Positions 9,332 to 17,826 of a DNA stretch of 64,000 nt are shown here, in pieces. The notes beneath the pieces are model-generated. The model was not told the origin of the DNA, ran no database searches, and was given only the letters and a program-made list of their open reading frames with translations. The translations under genes and the position numbers were made by a program. The DNA is from Octadecabacter arcticus 238. Its GTDB lineage: Bacteria > Pseudomonadota > Alphaproteobacteria > Rhodobacterales > Rhodobacteraceae. Position 1 is the first letter of the stretch; every line of letters starts with the position of its first letter. The DNA is taken from the NCBI RefSeq assembly GCF_000155735.2, contig NC_020908.1:2113001-2177000 (forward strand). Direction: 5' to 3'.

Positions 9332-9396
9332 GGGTTCGTTCTCCTACGCCCTCAAGTGTAAACTTTAGCCAGTCAATTGTCTCACGCTTATTGGTA

Positions 9397-9780
9397 CGGA
9401 GGGGAACGGGTCTTAAAAATGAGAGGGAAGATTATGATCTATTCCACAGGAAGCCATACCAAATTTTATCACCGGTTTCACGTCGTCTGGACAACAAAAT
9501 ACCGATACAAAGTTATGCGCGGTGAGATGCGTGAGCGTATCCGTGAAATCATTATCCAAACATGCCAAGAACTTGGCGTGCATATTGAGAAGGGCGTATT
9601 GTCGACCGATCACGTCCACATGTTCATATCGGTCCCGCCTCAGATAGCTTTGTCAAAGGTGATGATGCGGATCAAGGGACGCTCGTCTTATAAGATACAG
9701 CGCGAGTTTCCCGAACTGCGCAAACGGTACTGGGGCCAGCGGTTTTGGGCTCGCGGATTTTTCTCAACAACTAGCGGCAA
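9397..9780 (+). mobile_element. IS200/IS605-type fragment, copy 1
   Basis: Left border cut by the IS3 element, right border cut by an IS30 element at the sequence AGCGGCAATG. Otherwise nearly identical to the fuller copy at about 19480-20018. Confidence 0.8.
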
Positions 9781-9787
9781 TGCTTAG
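9419..9787 (+). pseudogene. IS200-family TnpA, truncated before the catalytic tyrosine
   Basis: Y1-transposase with the metal-binding HVHMF (HUH) motif intact. The protein ends ..FFSTTSGNA, where the intact copy continues NVTDAVILQYLELH. The lost segment contains the Tyr nucleophile position, so this copy cannot act. The IS30 insertion supplies the stop. Confidence 0.85.
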
Positions 9788-10871
9788 ACTCAAGTTTCAA
9801 ATGCAACACTCAGAGCCCTTTGGGCATAGGATGTTGTGATGGACATACGAAGCAAGCACCTCAGCAGCGAGGACCGTGGCGTGATATTAGCCGAGCATAA
9901 TAGGGGCAGCAGTCAGCGGTTGATCGGCCAGCTTTTGCATCGCCCGGCGAGCACGATCTGCCGTGAGCTGGCGCGAGGTCGGCAGGAAGACGGCAGCTAT
10001 TGCCCGCAAGCGGCAGGCCTATGATGCTCGGCGCGCGCGCTGCCGCCGCAAGCGCAAGCTTGTGGAGGGGAGCGATCTTAATCGTTGCGTTCATGGCAAG
10101 CTCGTACATCTGCACTGGTCGCCTGAGCAGATTGCGCAGAGACTGCGTCTCATGAAGCCTGATGATCCATCCGCCCATGTGAGCCATGAGACCATCTATG
10201 CCGCGATTTACGCGCAGCCACGTGGCGGGCTGAAGGCGGCGATGATCGAGGCGTTGCGTCAAGCGAAGCCTAAGCGTGGGCTCAAGCGCAGGACAGCGGC
10301 GGGCAGTGCTATGGTCCCGGAATCATTGCGCATTATCAATCGCCCTGAAGCGATCGAAGCACGACTGGTACCAGGCCATTGGGAGGGCGACCTCATCAAG
10401 GGCGCATTCAATCGCTCGTCAGTGGGGACCTTGGTCGAGCGCAAGACACGCTTTGTCATTCTTTGCAAAATGGATGGCAATGGGGCCGAGGCCGCGCTTG
10501 ACAGCTTCACCCGCCAGATGAGACGACTACCCGCTGATTTGCGCAAGAGCATGACCTATGACCGTGGCTCCGAAATGGCCTGCCATCGTGAATTGGCGCG
10601 ACGATTGAAAATTGATATCTGGTTCTGCGATCCGCATGCTCCCTAGCAGCGCGGCAGCAACGAGAACACCAACGGACTGCTGCGTCAGTTCATGCCCAAA
10701 GGAACTGACCTGAACGGTGCAAGCCAAACATGGCTCAACGACGTTGCAAACCTGATGAACAACCGTCCAAGAAAAACCCTCGGATGGAGAACACCCGCTG
10801 AAGCTATGGCCGACGAAATCGTGGCCTTTAAATCAACCGTTGCACTTGATGTTTGAATCCAAGCTGTTCGG
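9779..10871 (+). mobile_element. IS30-family element, copy 2
   Basis: Related termini: GCTTAGACTCAAGTTTCAAA on the left and the complement of CAGCTTGGATTCAAACATCA on the right. Inserted into an IS200 transposase gene. Full length, but its transposase gene is broken. Confidence 0.75.
9836..10856 (+). pseudogene. IS30-family transposase with a frameshift and an amber codon
   Basis: Begins MDIRSKHLSSEDRGVILAEH with the HTH segment RLIGQLLHRPASTICREL. Around 10010 the frame shifts (..YCPQAAGL stop; the family reads ..ARKRQAYDARR in the next frame). The DDE domain follows (VPGHWEGDLIKG, MTYDRGSEM). At 10645-10647 a TAG replaces the Trp codon seen in copy 1 (HAPWQRG). The remaining C-terminus is intact to TGA at 10854. 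Confidence 0.88.
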
Positions 10872-11434
10872 AATTTTTATCCAAAAGTGAATAAAATGTG
10901 ACGTATTTATTTTTCTTCAACGTCATATTTAATTGTTCTAATGCCAATCAATAAAATCATGATATTGAGTTAATATCTATCGATAAAACACAAATTACTA
11001 TTTTTTGATTTTTCATCGAGATACACGCATCTTTTTTTATTAATGGATCAATGGCTACAAACCTCGCTACGGTGATCCTTCTAACAATCTAAATTATTAA
11101 CGATCCAAAGGCGCGTATATCAACGTCAATGGATTACTATTGCCGAAAGGAATTTACAGCTATGAAACTAAAAACCAAACAACAAGAACTCATTTATCAA
11201 TGTAGACTGTTATTTAAGCATGAAGATGTTTAAACAGTTTCAAATTTATCATTGGTATTAACCATCTCTGTTAAGGAAATGTCTAAATATGAGCAATTCA
11301 AGAAAGCTGTTTATCAGAAAATACATCGAGGTCTTTATGAAACGTTATCATCACGGGATAGCTTTAATTATTCGATAATTAATTCAAGGCACGTTAAGGC
11401 TTTTGTCTTGATACTGGAGAGGTTGTTTATAATT
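10872..11434. other. AT-rich accessory stretch with one cut-off ORF
   Basis: About 560 bp, strongly AT-rich compared with the backbone. A 23-codon ORF starting MKLKTKQQELIYQ follows a GGA-containing ribosome site. At 11279 a second ORF (MSKYEQFKKAVYQKIHRGLY..) reads into the ISL3 element and is truncated after about 52 codons. Neither is recognised. Probably foreign cargo interrupted by the IS. Confidence 0.5.
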
Positions 11435-12923
11435 GGCTATTTCGCGATTTGTGTGGGTAGTTTGTTTTCCGGTCACTCAACGATAGCCCTAGATGTTGTG
11501 GTGTAGGGCGACGCTTGCAGGTGGCTGAGTTTGCCAGAGATCAGATAGGCCATGAGGATGAGGTTGCGTGGTTTTCGATATCCTCTGGCGCGCGCCTTGG
11601 CGGCTTGGATTAAGCCGTTGATGGCCTCAACTGAGCCATTGCTCAGGGCGCTTTCAAAGCTGTTAAGGATACCATCCCAGTGGGTTTTCAGGGTCAGGGC
11701 GAGCTTCTTGAAGGGCGCTAGCTTGCTGCGGCGCGCCCATCGGAACCATGCGGTGAGCCGCTCTTCGGCCTCGGCGCGCGTGGTCGCCGCCGCAAAGATG
11801 TCGCGCAGCGCTTCCTTCAAGCGGAAGGCGCGCCCTGTCTTCAGCTGCATGCGTGATAGCGTGTGGTGCTGTGCAATCTGTTTTTTGGTCCACTTCTTTT
11901 TGTCCTTGAGCCACATCCATCGGCTTCGTTTCAGGGCGGGCTCTTCGCGCACCTCAGCACGCCTGACTTCTTCCAGCGCGGCGTTAACCAGCTGGATGAC
12001 GTGGAACCTGTCGAAGGTGATGGCCGCGTTCGGCAGATGCCGACCGATACCAGCAATATAGGCCCTGCTCATGTCGATGCAGGCGGCAGTGATGGCGTCC
12101 GGATCGCCACCATGGGTACGGAGGTCTGCAGTGAAAGTCTTGACCGTGCCCGCATCATGGCCTTCACAGGCAAAGAGCAGTCTTTCCGCCTTGAGATCAT
12201 GGAACAGGGTGATGTAATTGTGGCCGCGCCGCGCTGCTGTCTCGTCGATCCCGACAGCCGTCACGTCGCTGAAGTCCTCCAGCTCGCGCGCAGCCGGGAC
12301 GTAGTGGTCAAGCACGCGCCATGACCGGTCGTCCCCGATCTCGAGAAGATCGGCTATGGCCTTCACCGGCATCTCTTTGGCCAGAGCGATCACAAAGGCC
12401 TCGAACAATTGGCTGAAGCCGCTGCCACTGCGCGCCCAGGGAACCGTGATCTGCCCTGTCTTGCCGCATGCGCTACAGGCAACACGGGGAACGGAGGCGT
12501 GGATGAAAGCCTTGTGCTCAAAGAAGCGCAGATGCTCCCAGGTCCGGGGCCGCGTGTCATGGACCGGCTGATCGGCCGCGCCACAGGACGGGCAGGCAAA
12601 CCGGGTGCCAGGCTTGAAGCGGATCTCGAAGTGGATTTCCTTTGCCTTGGTATCGAAGCGCACGTCGGAAACGCTCCAGGGCGCTTGCAGACCAAGCGCA
12701 ATCGTAAACAAGTTTGTCTCGGGCCCCATGGTTCCCCTCCATCTTCTGATCTGTGGGAACTATATTCTACCTTGCGACATCGCAGACGCCAACAGATCCG
12801 GCGCGTCAGGCGCTGCGATATGTGAGGTCTACGCGCTAGACGCGCCTCACCTCGCGACCACAACATCTGGTGACAGCATCAAAAGGCCATCGCAGGCCTA
12901 CCCACACAATTCGCGAAGGGACC
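11435..12923 (-). mobile_element. ISL3-family element a, copy A
   Basis: 1489 bp with about 25-bp imperfect inverted repeats (GGCTATTTCGCGATTTGTGT and the complement of ACACAATTCGCGAAGGGACC). The flanks do not match, so it either lost one side to recombination or the host duplication has decayed. Same length as copy C (16175-17663). Confidence 0.88.
11473..12729 (-). CDS. ISL3-family transposase (copy A)
   Basis: 418 aa: an N-terminal zinc ribbon (FACPSCGAADQPVHD .. VACSACGKTG), an HTH region, then the DDE_Tnp_ISL3 domain with VGIDETAARRGHNYITLF, CIDMSRAYIAGI, FDRFHVIQLVN and the C-terminal SNGSVEAINGLIQ with the Glu. Intact. Differs from copy C at a handful of residues. Confidence 0.93.
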   Translation of the reverse strand: MGPETNLFTIALGLQAPWSVSDVRFDTKAKEIHFEIRFKPGTRFACPSCGAADQPVHDTRPRTWEHLRFFEHKAFIHASVPRVACSACGKTGQITVPWARSGSGFSQLFEAFVIALAKEMPVKAIADLLEIGDDRSWRVLDHYVPAARELEDFSDVTAVGIDETAARRGHNYITLFHDLKAERLLFACEGHDAGTVKTFTADLRTHGGDPDAITAACIDMSRAYIAGIGRHLPNAAITFDRFHVIQLVNAALEEVRRAEVREEPALKRSRWMWLKDKKKWTKKQIAQHHTLSRMQLKTGRAFRLKEALRDIFAAATTRAEAEERLTAWFRWARRSKLAPFKKLALTLKTHWDGILNSFESALSNGSVEAINGLIQAAKARARGYRKPRNLILMAYLISGKLSHLQASPYTTTSRAIVE

Positions 12924-13399
12924 AAATAATATGCCTTACTCTAGTACCATATGATTAGGATGTTTATAGTTTCATCCCAGAAAAAAAAACTGCTATGTCT
13001 TCATATGAAGATGCAAAGTCGATCAACTGTATTCTTGGTCATGTGGCATATCCTTTTTTCAATGAGAATTGCGGCGTCCTAACAACGCCATGATATGCCG
13101 CCCATCTGGGCAGGGCTATCGCGTTTGGAAATTTGAGCTCGAATAATAGCGAACAAAGCGCGAACTGCTCGGCTCTCTCGTCGCGCTCGTGGTCAGGTTT
13201 TATGTTTTTCGATTTCGATGCGACGAGAAGAATCCATATGCGATTCCCCTGCCCATCTGGGCCGTCACCAACTTTCGGCTATAACTCGCCTTTAGCCATG
13301 TTAACATGAAGGTATTTTAGATTTTGTACTTGAACTTCACTCTGCAAAATGATCAGCTATTTGAAAGTCTTCCTGACCCATTAAAAGTGAGTAATTAAT
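12924..13399. other. intergenic AT-rich stretch holding a small mobile element
   Basis: No gene seen. It contains the 141-bp ISAs1-type non-autonomous element (13111-13251) and the upstream region of the hydrolase gene at 13400. Confidence 0.5.
13101..13261. mobile_element. 141-bp non-autonomous element (MITE) with ISAs1-type ends and 10-bp target duplication
   Basis: Element 13111-13251. The left end CAGGGCTATCGCGTTTGG differs by one base from the ISAs1 right terminus found here (CAGGGCAATCGCGTTTGG). The right end, read outward-in as CAGGGGAATCGCATATGG, differs by two bases from the ISAs1 left terminus (CAGGGGAATCGCGTTTGG). Both sides are flanked by a perfect 10-bp duplication, CCCATCTGGG (13101-13110 and 13252-13261). 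No ORF of note inside. Ten base pairs is also the duplication made by the full ISAs1 copies in this window. Confidence 0.88.
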
Positions 13400-14302
13400 A
13401 TGTTTATAGAAAAAGAATTTACATCAGAAGGCTCAATCTTAAGAGGCAGATGGTATGCTGCTCAGGATAAAGACAATGCGCCCTGTATAGTTATGTGTCA
13501 TGGAACTACTGGCACTGTATCAATGGCACTATCTAGTTATGCCATCGAATTTCAAAAAACTGGTTTCAATGTTTTTCTCTATGACCACGTTGGGTTTGGT
13601 AGAAGCGAAGGCAAAATCAGACAAACCATAAACCCTTGGGTGCAGGGTAGAGGCATAGCCGATGCCGTTGCGTTCGTAAAATCACAGGAAGAATCTCATA
13701 ACGGTAAAATAGTACTCTGGGGTGACAGCTTTGCAGGAATGATGACTTTGGTTGTGGCTAGCCTCATCGATAATTTAGCCGGTGCGATTTCATTCTCAGC
13801 CCCATGCGGATTGGATGTGCTAGAATTTGAAGATCCGGAGAAAAGCTTCGAGACTCTGAAACGTATTTTTTACAATGGTGAATTTGATCAGCTTGAGGAT
13901 TTGGCCCGGGAAGGTCCAATGCCGGTTGTTTCGTCTGACCAAGAGGCTAACCCTTCCTTACTTAAGCCAATACAAGCTTTCCGTTGGTTTCTCGACCAAG
14001 GCGGCCAGTGGAACAGCGACTGGGAGAATAGGGTCACACGTGTTATTCCTAAGACGGAAGTTCCCTTTTCACCATTAGTAACCGCGCCCTTTATACAGGT
14101 GCCTGTTTTGATGATGAATGGTAAGAAAGATGAAATGCCTCAAGTCATTCGTGAAGTACAATTAGAAGTCTTCAACAGATTGAAAAATAGAAAGCAGCTT
14201 TATGAAATTGATGGCGGTCACTTTGGGGCGTTATATCCTCAGACACCTTTATTCTATGAGGCATTAGCTGTTCAGAGCGCTTTTATTAAGTCTGTAACTT
14301 AA
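13400..14302 (+). CDS. alpha/beta hydrolase
   Basis: 300 aa. CHGTTGTVSM (oxyanion-type HG), YDHVGFGRSEG, the nucleophile elbow WGDSFAGMM (GxSxxG), and DGGHFGALYP with the likely catalytic His make a complete serine hydrolase; the Asp may be in NGKKDEMPQ. Substrate unknown. Codon use is more AT-rich than in the backbone and the gene is surrounded by IS elements, so it is probably island cargo. The ATG at 13400 follows AAAAGTGAG, a reasonable ribosome site. Confidence 0.75.
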   Translation: MFIEKEFTSEGSILRGRWYAAQDKDNAPCIVMCHGTTGTVSMALSSYAIEFQKTGFNVFLYDHVGFGRSEGKIRQTINPWVQGRGIADAVAFVKSQEESHNGKIVLWGDSFAGMMTLVVASLIDNLAGAISFSAPCGLDVLEFEDPEKSFETLKRIFYNGEFDQLEDLAREGPMPVVSSDQEANPSLLKPIQAFRWFLDQGGQWNSDWENRVTRVIPKTEVPFSPLVTAPFIQVPVLMMNGKKDEMPQVIREVQLEVFNRLKNRKQLYEIDGGHFGALYPQTPLFYEALAVQSAFIKSVT

Positions 14303-14366
14303 TCAATCAAGCCCCTCTGGACTGTAACTCACAACCACCTCATAAATCAAATGAAAGAAATAAAGA

Positions 14367-14801
14367 ATGACCGACACAAACATTCAACTTCTTGACCCCG
14401 AAAACCTCCCAAAAACCGTTATTGAAGCCTTTGGTGGTGACGAGAAAAGAGCCGTTAGCTTGTACAACCACATTAACAAATGCACGCTCGGGTGTAATGC
14501 TGAGTGGCTGATTTTTCAGCTAAGAAACCCTTTGTATCAGGCTTTAGAGGCTGACGACAATGGTGACTTCAACTGGCCGGAGCGTCTGTACAGCTTTCTA
14601 AACACTAACAACGACTGTCTCGTGGAGTTCTTTGGTGAGCCAACCGAGGTAGGCAAATTCGAGCTTCACACAGCAGAAAAAATGGTCACTTTCTTACCAA
14701 TGGCTGAAGGGATGACTGCAGTTGATGTTCGGGACAATGTTCTTGAGCAAGAGGAAGAAATCGTCTTTGTCATCTATGTTGATGAGACGAGCTATGACTG
14801 A
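14367..14801 (+). CDS. hypothetical acidic protein
   Basis: 144 aa, no family recognised. It is acidic, with two Cys near residue 40 (HINKCTLGCNAEW), and has no signal peptide or membrane segment. It follows the hydrolase by 65 bp on the same strand and may be cotranscribed. AT-rich like its neighbour. Confidence 0.5.
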   Translation: MTDTNIQLLDPENLPKTVIEAFGGDEKRAVSLYNHINKCTLGCNAEWLIFQLRNPLYQALEADDNGDFNWPERLYSFLNTNNDCLVEFFGEPTEVGKFELHTAEKMVTFLPMAEGMTAVDVRDNVLEQEEEIVFVIYVDETSYD

Positions 14802-14892
14802 ATCTGGTGATTGGGCGGTTTGAAGGTTGGCGGCGTATCTGGTTGAATTGTTGTTGTGAGACAGCAGCCCAACCGAAGAAAGATACACCACC

Positions 14893-15027
14893 ATGGAAAC
14901 GACTAACATTGTTGATTTTGCGCGTCGAAACGGGATGTCGGTCCCGCTGACGTATTTGTTAAGAACGGGAGCACAACAATTGATTGCGACAGCAGTTGAG
15001 GCCGAGCTTGCCATTTATCAGGCGTAA
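14893..15027 (+). pseudogene. IS256-family transposase, N-terminal fragment
   Basis: METTNIVDFARRNGMSVPLT .. LLRTGAQQLIATAVEAELA is the usual start of mutator-type transposases; the frame ends at codon 44. An ISL3 fragment begins at 15034. The preceding bases (about 14810-14892) are probably the left end of the same IS. Confidence 0.7.
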
Positions 15028-15033
15028 TTTTCC

Positions 15034-15557
15034 GGCTATTTCGCGATTTGTGTGGGTAGTTTGTTTTCTGGTCACTCAACGATAGCCCTAGATGTTGTGG
15101 TGTAGGGCGACGCTTGCAGGTGGCTGAGTTTGCCAGAGATCAGATAGGCCATGAGGATGAGGTTGCGTGGTTTTCGATATCCTCTGGCGCGCGCCTTGGC
15201 GGCTTGGATTAAGCCGTTGATGGCCTCAACTGAGCCATTGCTCAGGGCGCTTTCAAAGCTGTTAAGGATACCATCCCAGTGGGTTTTCAGGGTCAGGGCG
15301 AGCTTCTTGAAGGGCGCTAGCTTGCTGCGGCGCGCCCATCGGAACCATGCGGTGAGCCGCTCTTCGGCCTCGGCGCGCGTGGTCGCCGCCGCAAAGATGT
15401 CGCGCAGCGCTTCCTTCAAGCGGAAGGCGCGCCCTGTCTTCAGCTGCATGCGTGATAGCGTGTGGTACTGTGCAATCTGTTTTTTGGTCCACTTCTTTTT
15501 GTCCTTGAGCCACATCCATCGGCTTCGTTTCAGGGCGAGCTCTGCGCGCACCTCAGC
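15034..15557 (-). mobile_element. ISL3-family element a, copy B (3' fragment)
   Basis: Identical in outline to copies A and C from the left inverted repeat to about 15557, where homology stops abruptly (CTCAGCA then unrelated sequence). No right terminus. Confidence 0.88.
15072..15557 (-). pseudogene. ISL3-family transposase, C-terminal fragment
   Basis: About the last 160 residues (ALKRSRWMWLKDKKKWTKKQ to the end). The frame continues upstream into non-IS sequence to 15665, adding 38 unrelated residues (MPAVWLRLSLLIVGLDTILG..), which I regard as a chance fusion. Confidence 0.85.
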
Positions 15558-15669
15558 AATCCATAGCAGAAGATCAATACAACTATCACCTAACAGCCTA
15601 TTTTCGCCGAGTATCGTGTCCAGTCCTACAATTAACAACGATAGTCTCAACCATACAGCCGGCAACTAA

Positions 15670-15801
15670 TCAGAGTGAGCTCTTTAATGTTTCCCCTGCT
15701 TGTTCAAAGTTCTTATTTTGTGGCTTCTTTACTACCGCAAAGGTCAAAATTCCAACTAAAATTATACAAATTCCAACTACTATCATGACTTGTTTATTCA
15801 T
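15670..15801 (-). CDS. small single-helix membrane protein (43 aa)
   Basis: MNKQVMIVVGICIILVGILT followed by FAVVKKPQNK.. gives one membrane helix at about residues 5-24 with a charged tail. GGGAGATT lies just upstream of the ATG. Strongly AT-rich. Function unknown; the size and layout resemble small membrane proteins often found on islands. Confidence 0.5.
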   Translation of the reverse strand: MNKQVMIVVGICIILVGILTFAVVKKPQNKNFEQAGETLKSSL

Positions 15802-15898
15802 AATTCAAATCTCCCTTAATTTGGTATTTTACAAAATAAATGTGAATTTTATAATAATGCCAAACATGAATGTAAATTTCAACTTATTTCTGTTGCAG

Positions 15899-16174
15899 TG
15901 TATAGGTTCAGGTGTTTTGAGATTTATGCGGCTTCGGCCTGAGTGTTTTGAAGGTACTCCATGGGGGGGTACCGTTCAAGGCGTGATGTGGCCTGAATGT
16001 GTTGTATTTTTCGACAGCTTTTCGCAGATCAAACCTCATAGCGCTTATGCTGTCGGCAATGAGATCACGACACGCATAGAATTCCTCGCGAAAGGTACGG
16101 TTGCCACGTTCAACGCCACCGTTGTATTTTGGTCTTGCTGGCGGCAGTACAATAAAAGATCTGGCCTTTTTTTC
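15899..16174 (-). mobile_element. IS481-like element, decayed right-end fragment
   Basis: Begins with the terminus TGTATAGGTTCAGGTGTTTT shared with the copies at 53938-55071 and 56557-57689. It encodes the C-terminal VLPPARPKYNGGVERGNRTF region, frameshifted near its end at a run of seven G. Homology fades at about 16160, and an ISL3 copy follows at 16175. Confidence 0.8.
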
Positions 16175-17663
16175 GGCTATTTCGCGATTTGTGTGGGTAG
16201 TTTGTTTTCCGGTCACTCAACGATAGCCCTAGATGTTGTGGTGTAGGGCGACGCTTGCAGGTGGCTGAGTTTGCCAGAGATCAGATAGGCCATGAGGATG
16301 AGGTTGCGTGGTTTTCGATATCCTCTGGCGCGCGCCTTGGCGGCTTGGATTAAGCCGTTGATGGCCTCAACTGAGCCATTGCTCAGGGCGCTTTCAAAGC
16401 TGTTAAGGATACCATCCCAGTGGGTTTTCAGGGTCAGAGCGAGCTTCTTGAAGGGCGCTAGCTTGCTGCGGCGCGCCCATCGGAACCATGCGGTGAGCCG
16501 CTCTTCGGCCTCGGCGCGCGTGGTCGCCGCTGCAAAGATGTCGCGCAGCGCTTCCTTCAAGCGGAAGGCGCGCCCTGTCTTCAGCTGCATGCGTGATAGC
16601 GTGTGGTGCTGTGCAATCTGTTTTTTGGTCCACTTCTTTTTGTCCTTGAGCCACATCCATCGGCTTCGTTTCAGGGCGGGCTCTGCGCGCACCTCAGCAC
16701 GCCTGACTTCTTCCAGCGCGGCGTTGGCCAGCTGGATGACGTGGAACCTGTCGAAGGTGATGGCCGCGTTCGGCAGATGCCGACCGATACCAGCAATATA
16801 GGCCCTGCTCATGTCGATGCAGGCGGCAGTGATGGCGTCCGGATCGCCACCATGGGTACGGAGGTCTGCAGTGAAAGTCTTGACCGTGCCCGCATCGCGG
16901 CCTTCACAGGCAAAGAGCAGTCTTCCCGCCTTGAGATCATGGAACAGGGTGATGTAATTGTGGCCGCGCCGCGCTGCTGTCTCGTCGATCCCGACAGCCG
17001 TCACGTCGCTGAAGTCCTCCAGCTCGCGCGCAGCCGGGACGTAGTGGTCAAGCACGCGCCATGACCGGTCGTCCCCGATCTCGAGAAGATCGGCTATGGC
17101 CTTCACCGGCATCTCTTTGGCCAGAGCGATCACGAAGGCCTCGAACAATTGGCTGAAGCCGCTGCCACTGCGCGCCCAGGGAACCGTGATCTGCCCTGTC
17201 TTGCCGCATGCGCTACAGGCAACACGGGGAACGGAGGCGTGGATGAAAGCCTTGTGCTCAATGAAGCGCAGATGCTCCCAGGTCCGGGGCCGCGTGTCAT
17301 GGACCGGCTGATCGGCCGCGCCACAGGACGGGCAGGCAAACCGGGTGCCAGGCTTGAAGCGGATCTCGAAGTGGATCTCCTTTGCCTTGGTATCGAAGCG
17401 CACGTCGGAAACGCTCCAGGGCGCTTGCAGACCAAGCGCAATCGTAAACAAGTTTGTCTCGGGCCCCATGGTTCCCCTCCATCTTCTGATCTGTGGGAAC
17501 TATATTCTACCTTGCGACATCGCAGACGCCAACAGATCCGGCGCGTCAGGCGCTGCGATATGTGAGGTCTACGCGCTAGACGCGCCTCACCTCGCGACCA
17601 CAACATCTGGTGACAGCATCAAAAGGCCATCGCAGGCCTACCCACACAATTCGCGAAGGGACC
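16175..17663 (-). mobile_element. ISL3-family element a, copy C
   Basis: 1489 bp, complete, with both inverted repeats. Flanked by TTTTTTC on both sides (left before 16175, right at 17664-17670), consistent with the roughly 8-bp duplication of the ISL3 family. Confidence 0.9.
16213..17469 (-). CDS. ISL3-family transposase (copy C)
   Basis: 418 aa, intact, same domain order as copy A (zinc ribbon, HTH, DDE_Tnp_ISL3). Differs from copy A at several positions such as LKAGRLLFACEGRDAG. Confidence 0.93.
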   Translation of the reverse strand: MGPETNLFTIALGLQAPWSVSDVRFDTKAKEIHFEIRFKPGTRFACPSCGAADQPVHDTRPRTWEHLRFIEHKAFIHASVPRVACSACGKTGQITVPWARSGSGFSQLFEAFVIALAKEMPVKAIADLLEIGDDRSWRVLDHYVPAARELEDFSDVTAVGIDETAARRGHNYITLFHDLKAGRLLFACEGRDAGTVKTFTADLRTHGGDPDAITAACIDMSRAYIAGIGRHLPNAAITFDRFHVIQLANAALEEVRRAEVRAEPALKRSRWMWLKDKKKWTKKQIAQHHTLSRMQLKTGRAFRLKEALRDIFAAATTRAEAEERLTAWFRWARRSKLAPFKKLALTLKTHWDGILNSFESALSNGSVEAINGLIQAAKARARGYRKPRNLILMAYLISGKLSHLQASPYTTTSRAIVE

Positions 17664-17826
17664 TTTTTTCTCTGCGATTGACAACCTTTGGAACGTGCAC
17701 GCTCACAGGGCCAATGCTGGTTTGGAATGGTCGAGCCGGATCATACCCATTACGCACAACAGCCGCTTGACCTGCTTCAGTACGCAAGTCGGCAAATTAC
17801 GCACTCAATTCCCCTGTGTAGAAATG
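17664..17826. other. short non-coding stretch with degenerate ISAs1-like ends
   Basis: CAGGGCCAATGCTGGTTTGG at 17706-17725 and CAATTCCCCTG ending at 17816 resemble outward-facing ISAs1 termini about 110 bp apart. There is no matching target duplication. Possibly a decayed second MITE. The last 10 bp (17817-17826) are the target duplication of the following ISAs1. Confidence 0.35.

Larger units (their letters stand above)
7806..9396 (-). mobile_element. IS3-family element A, copy 1
   Basis: 1591 bp bounded by imperfect inverted repeats (TGTCAACGACTTTGAGACAG and the complement of TGTCTCACGCTTATTGGTA). Copy 2 at 26577-28167 has the same length and is almost identical. A few more shared flanking bases (CGGAACG, CGGAGGG) leave the exact ends uncertain. 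It has replaced the 5' part of an IS30 copy on its left and the left end of an IS200 copy on its right. Confidence 0.85.

Noticed and set aside
11427..12931. Target duplication around ISL3 copy A
   Set aside because: TTATAATT and AAATAATA do not match; only copy C shows a plausible duplication.
15072..15665. 197-aa fusion of a new N-terminus to ISL3 transposase
   Set aside because: The fusion point is the IS breakpoint; the first 38 residues match nothing and lack a ribosome site. Chance read-through.
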